A DNA stretch of 64,000 bases, from positions 58,399,395 to 58,463,394 of the forward strand of contig CM046307.1 of assembly GCA_025267735.1 (NCBI GenBank), written 5' to 3'. Numbering within the stretch: the stretch's first letter is position 1; the number at the start of each line of letters is the position of its first letter. The notes below the pieces were generated by a model. That model had not been told where the DNA came from, ran no database searches, and saw only the letters and a list, made by a program, of their open reading frames with translations. Below are positions 59,112 through 64,000 of the stretch, one piece after another. A program made the translations under genes and the position numbers. This stretch comes from Mactra quadrangularis (lineage: Eukaryota; Mollusca; Bivalvia; Venerida; Mactridae).

Positions 59112-59335
59112 TTTTTTTAAACGTCGTATTCAACACATACATTAGGTCATATATACGACGGCCAGCTCTTCCTACTATAGGTTTCCTGGACACTTTTTCT
59201 ATCACCAGTACTAACTTACTCTACCACGAGGCCGACAACTCATGTATAGGGTATGATCTGCCGCGACCGGGTTTCGAACCAGCGATCTCAGGGTTCGAAG
59301 TCAGACATGCTAACCACTACGCCACGGCCGCGGCT
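59112..59335 (-). mobile_element. SINE type 3, minus strand
   Basis: A third tRNA-headed SINE. On the minus strand it starts gccgcggccgtggcgtagtg, with an A box (tggcgtagtggttagc) and B box (ggttcgaaacccgg), and has a shorter body that includes 'ctggtgatagaaaaagtgtc' and 'aggaaacctatagtaggaag'. It ends in the shared tail 'gacctaatgtatgtgttgaa' followed by 'tacgacgttt' and an A run. The 11-bp duplication ttgtggtttct flanks it (59101-59111 and 59336-59346). The frame across 58984-59205 is repeat-derived. Confidence 0.85.
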
Positions 59336-59346
59336 TTGTGGTTTCT

Positions 59347-62300
59347 AAGACCTGGATTCAATGTTTAACTATGGATCCCTCGAAATATCCTAATTAATGA
59401 TATTTCCTTCAGACTACTAATTCAAGTTAGACGAACATAAAACCGTGATGATAATTCATAACATAAATCTCCTTTAGTTTCAAAACTTAGCAACAAGCTT
59501 GCTATGTTTATTTTGGGCAAATACCAGGAGGCACCAGTGCCAGTACTTTGGTTTGATTTGATTTGATGTCAGTGTATGATAAAATGCATTTTACAGAAAA
59601 TACTTTCTTTTTCATTCATATTTCTTCACAATAGTCTAAGATTATCGAATTAAACTTTGCTGTCAATTTTCCGTAAACAAGTTCCAGTTATTCACCGTAG
59701 ACATACTTTCAATAACGTTGAACTAGAGAGAAGCACTATAAATTATCTCTCGATCTACGTGACCATTTACTGCATGTTTTTCTGTACTTTGATAGAGAGA
59801 CGAATAAATATTAAGCTCTTTTTGAAAATTAATTGTTTAAATTGCAATGACGTAATTTGTCATTGTGTGCCTGCTTGTTGTTTCTTAATACATGTAATAA
59901 ATTCAAAATAAACATCTATAATTTTCTACAAGACATTTGAAATTGGACAATTTTTCAATTTTTGCATTGTCATGCAATTGCACTTATTGCGAGTTTCGAA
60001 CTAAGTTGTGCAGTGGCGCCACTTCTCTGATTGTTTGCCTGGATTTATTGCATCCGGAATAAAAAATAAGTATTTAATTCGAGTGACTTTTCTGCAACAA
60101 TATTGCTATGATTATCTTTGCTTTCTTTACAAAATAAATTTGTTAAATACTCTTGACGTCAAGTACAACTGTAAGTACAATTGTATTTAAGTAATTATTA
60201 AAAGTGGTCAAACAGCCATGTCCAAATAGTATAACACTTTTATGTAATTTTATATAAACTTTGATTGTGCATGTAAGGTATTCCAACAGTTATTTTGGAT
60301 TTAATAACACAGGGTGGCTGAATAGATCAAATTGTCGACAAAAACATTTAACTCGTCAATATTTCTTATAACGATTTGAAATTACTTTTTTGTTGATGTA
60401 ATTTTCTGATTCATTTTTTTACAGTTCAATGCCACTTGAAGTCGATCATTGACCTTCAAAATGAGCAAAGTGTCAATCAAGTCGGCTTAGTCGCTTAAAA
60501 ATATATTCTGCTTTATTAAAAGACAATGATGCACACGCTTGATCAATTTAAATGAATATGCAAATTAAATTAAATAAAATGAAAAATCAGTTTTTTGCAG
60601 TGGGAACGGTTTATTTAATTTTGTTATTCTATTTCGTAACTATTAAAGAGGCAAAATAACTCAACAGTGTTTATTCTGCAAGCTTTTATAAGAATGGAGA
60701 AAATAACAGACAATTACAAATAATTAGATCAGATATTTGACTGCATTATTAATTTCATGCTTCAATTATCATATTCTTGTATAATTACCCTCTTTATCGT
60801 ATAAATTATTTAAAAGTTGTCAAAAAACTGTGCTTGTTTTGGTGATCTAGATACATGTTCTAGAGACATTACATGTTTAGCATTCCGTACTGACCTTGTA
60901 AAATAACAAAAGTGCCTCTGATAATAGGAAGAGTCAATGCAGTAAGCGGACTTAATTGAAATACGCTAAATATGGGCTTGATCATGCAACATGTCCTGTA
61001 TCGGGGACAGCTTTAACATTAAAGGCATGGTTAGATGATTCGAAGTACGCATTGGTTTTTGTCATAAAACAAGTTTGAACAATATTTGGTTGGAGTTCAT
61101 AAATAAACTTATTGTCCATAGAAATTGATACCTCTAATTGTTCTAAAGCAATTGATTAGACAAACCACAAGTAATCCTCATCATAATGAGGTAAAAGCAT
61201 TAGTAACTCTTTGAAAGTTCTTTAGGTACAAAACTTAAATTCCGTGTATGAATTTTGTCCGGTTTTCTATAATGATTCATACCTGTTTTAATCTGTATAT
61301 AATATATACAAATGTACCATTTATGGAGTTGTTTCTTTTGTCAGTAGATTATTTTAGAATCGCCCTTCATATAAGTTTTCTATGCTTGATGTATTGTTGA
61401 TAATGGTGACTTTGAAAAGATGGACAGAGTTCTTTGAACTGGTATTGTTATTGGACAAAATCAAAGTGTTTGATTGTTAAAAAGTTTTAAACTAATGGCA
61501 TTTTTTTCTTAAGAAAGAACCTCCAAGGCGTTCTACTTTTTTACCGTTAATATTGATAGCAATATTAATGTATCTCGATCATGAATATATCAATATTTCA
61601 CACATTAAATTGATAAATTGTTAACATTAAAATCTGTTTCAACTGCCATGGATATTTTGATCTATGTTTACTTCAAAGTAAATTTCTACAAAACCTTCCC
61701 TGACCTTTTGTGTTGATTGTTTCAAACTACGAACATTACATGGTATTTAACTTAATTATATATTAGTATAAACGTCAAACGGTTCTGAATATATTACATT
61801 TTTAACAAATTATTTCGTCACACATATAAGCTATTTAATATCAAATAAAGTCAGATAAACTTGTATATATATCATAGTTAACAAGTTCTGTCAATGAAAA
61901 TTGTTTGGACCCTATTGCTGTGTACATTAACCTTGCCACAGATGTGGTTGAGGCTAACAAACAACTTAAATTTATTTACTTTCTTTTTAGGGCGATAAAT
62001 TGTTGAACCGCTCCTATATAGATGTTTATCTGACTAGCTAAAGTAGGTGTTTATTGCCATTATATACATTATGATAACATTCATTCCAGTGTTATTGTAG
62101 ATTTCTGAAAGAACTTCCCCTCAATTTAGGCTCATTTTATCTTAGATAGGCAAAAATATTTTCAATAATGAAGATGTTTATCAAATAAACTGTTACTTTC
62201 ATTTCTTTAGTCAAACCCTTGTCCAGTGTGACTAATGACCTTACCGTCGTCCATGCATTGAACGTTTAAAACACCGTATCATTTCATTTAATAAGGAAAA

Positions 62301-62860
62301 GTATTTCAATTACACATGTACTCTGACGGCCATTGCTTATATGGTGTGTGGCTTGTTAGTCAAATTAAGCATAGCTCTGGAAAAAACCCTCTCAGTTTAA
62401 TTAATTAAATTAGTTAACTCATGTATTAATACTTTACAGAATGAAAAATAAAGGTACGCTATTTTTTGACACAACTTTACTTTACTGACGGTCAATTAAA
62501 TTGACATTATTGCTGTTTATGTATATACCTTCACTTATACTTGTTGTTTTGCTTTTGCACAATTTATGTTCTTCTATTTTAAATGTTTTGGTATGTCCTG
62601 CCATGTATAATCCATATATTTGTCCACAATGTTTAATTGCACTATAACTTTATATGTTTGTGTCAAAGACATCACCGAAATATCAAATTCACATACAAAC
62701 TGTAAAACTGTGCAACATCAAACAAAACGTGAGGTTATAGACAATCCCAAGCTAAATAAACATTTTGTTGATGAGAAAACATGATTGTTCCATAATACTT
62801 AGCATAGAAAGTAAAAAAGAACATAGAAAAGCAGGACCTGGTATTGGAAATGTGTACGAT
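59347..62860. other. Intergenic, no gene seen
   Basis: AT-rich. A patch at 60420-60620 has a perfect octamer atgcaaat (60558-60565) followed by attaaattaa, and a GC-richer shoulder. It is treated as a possible regulatory element. No gene is supported. Confidence 0.5.
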
Positions 62861-62868
62861 TGATATAC

Positions 62869-63506
62869 AATGTAGTTCAATGATCCACGCCTCTTCAATG
62901 AGTGAGATTACAACACTAGCAATGTCACCGATACTCTTGATTACCTGAAATAGGAAACACTCAATCAAGTCTTGCCAAACATCAATAGAAAATGCATCAG
63001 AATGTAGTGATCAATGCAGATAAATATCATTGTTGCCCAATGGGTTTAGTTTTTCACCAAGTTTCGTCCGCTTCTGGAGATGCACTATGTACAGACACTC
63101 GCGGGAACTTAAGCATAAGTTAAGCGTATGGCAACAAATTCCATTGGAAGGACCTTCTTCCTCTGCTGGTTTGCTTCCGTTCTCGACAGTGTTGGTTGTT
63201 CTCACAATTTCTCAACCGTGCTTGGGTCCGGCTGTGGCTAGTTTCAGATAAATACCTTATAACAGAAAAAATGCCACGATCAAACCTTAGTTCTAGAAAC
63301 TCTACATTCACAGTTACAAATATACTTACAATCAGCTTCATAAGTGTTTGGCTACTTTCTACACAAAATATCGAACCCTAGAGCGCATTACCAGCTACTT
63401 GTGCCTTAGACTAGTTTTTGCATCTCTAAAGAATGAGCTATGTAGACACACTTACCAGACTTGAAATGGACTTTTTCTATGTTGGCTAAGCTTGATGCCA
63501 CAATGG
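62869..63506 (-). other. Possible minus-strand exons at window edge
   Basis: Three short minus-strand segments have plausible splice borders and join in frame: 63456-63506 (donor gtaagt; reads IVASSLANIEKVHFKS), 63330-63358 (acceptor gtgtag, donor gtaagt; reads SSQTLMKL) and 62869-62944 (acceptor ctatttcag; reads VIKSIGDIASVVISLIEEAW). Between them, 63020-63240 is GC-richer and open in several frames on both strands. I do not recognise the protein, and the acceptor of the first segment is weak. This may be the edge of a neighbouring gene, or chance. Confidence 0.2.
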
Positions 63507-64000
63507 CTGCTTATATTTTTATGTTTAAATGGGGTGAAAACTGCTTACATATTTTCCTGCTCTATATTTTATCAACCAACGCACAAGTTTGTCCGTTTTT
63601 CTGTCGCTTTTTCCATCATTTTATTATCGGTGCTTCTTTCTTGAAATTAAACAAAGAACAGACTGCCATTGGTGTAAAATCATAAATTACCATCAAAGCA
63701 CTGAAAACTCCTACATTTTGGTTCAACTATATTTAGATAAGACAAGTATAATAAGAAATTATGCACTAAAAGAACTAAGCACATGCTACCATTGGATGAT
63801 ACAGTGATTTTTATGAAAAGTAACATAAACGTTGGCAAAAAACGTTGGTAATGGATTTCACTGTCTAGAAATACAATAGTAGATACTTGATAGTTTTATG
63901 CAGGGCTAAGTATTAAACGGATAAAAACCTCATCCATATTGAAAGCAATGTCTCAAATAGCTTGTTATACTTGATTAGTGATGACAACTTCAATTAATGA

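Overview
The window is AT-rich, intron-bearing, repeat-dense eukaryotic DNA with one clearly recognisable gene. Three things point to a lophotrochozoan, most likely a bivalve mollusc: a DMRT4/5-type transcription factor gene with one long intron, several tRNA-headed SINEs that end in a shared 'ggcgttaaac'-like tail, and short DNA transposons with long G/C runs that give spurious glycine-rich ORFs. The species call is inference.

The gene is a plus-strand Dmrt4/5 (DMRTA1/DMRTA2-like) gene. Exon 1 (43705-44140) carries the DM zinc-binding domain and exon 2 (48604-49340) carries the DMA domain. A 4463-bp intron with consensus splice sites lies between them. Joining the exons keeps the frame and gives 390 residues. 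A poly(A) signal lies about 220 bp past the stop. A CCAAT-containing stretch 375-515 bp upstream of the ATG is a possible promoter.

The rest is intergenic or intronic sequence made largely of repeats. From left to right: a 17-bp tandem triplet (0.6 kb); a hAT-like MITE (2.1 kb); a foldback element with TA target duplication and five internal palindromes (2.8-3.1 kb); a mariner transposase relic (4.6-5.0 kb); a SINE inside a SINE (5.5-6.1 kb); a CAGG-ended MITE (10.1 kb); a TTCTG microsatellite and a SINE (13.2-13.8 kb); a second hAT-like MITE (14.7 kb); degenerate minisatellites (16.5-19.1 kb); a full-length SINE (20.6 kb); a roughly 3-kb inverted repeat (24.4-27.4 kb); an old 1.4-kb repeat present inverted and direct (33.6-40.4 kb); the dmrt gene (43.7-49.6 kb); a SINE and a second nested SINE (50.0-51.3 kb); a third hAT-like MITE (51.8 kb); a degenerate TTCTG array (54.7 kb); and a third SINE type (59.1 kb). 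The last 1.2 kb may hold short minus-strand exons.

I found no operon, CRISPR array, phage, virus or toxin locus. I see no convincing undescribed functional system. The most informative structures are the two nested SINE insertions with intact target duplications, the palindromic foldback element, the old inverted repeats, and an unassigned coding-like segment at 37.7 kb.
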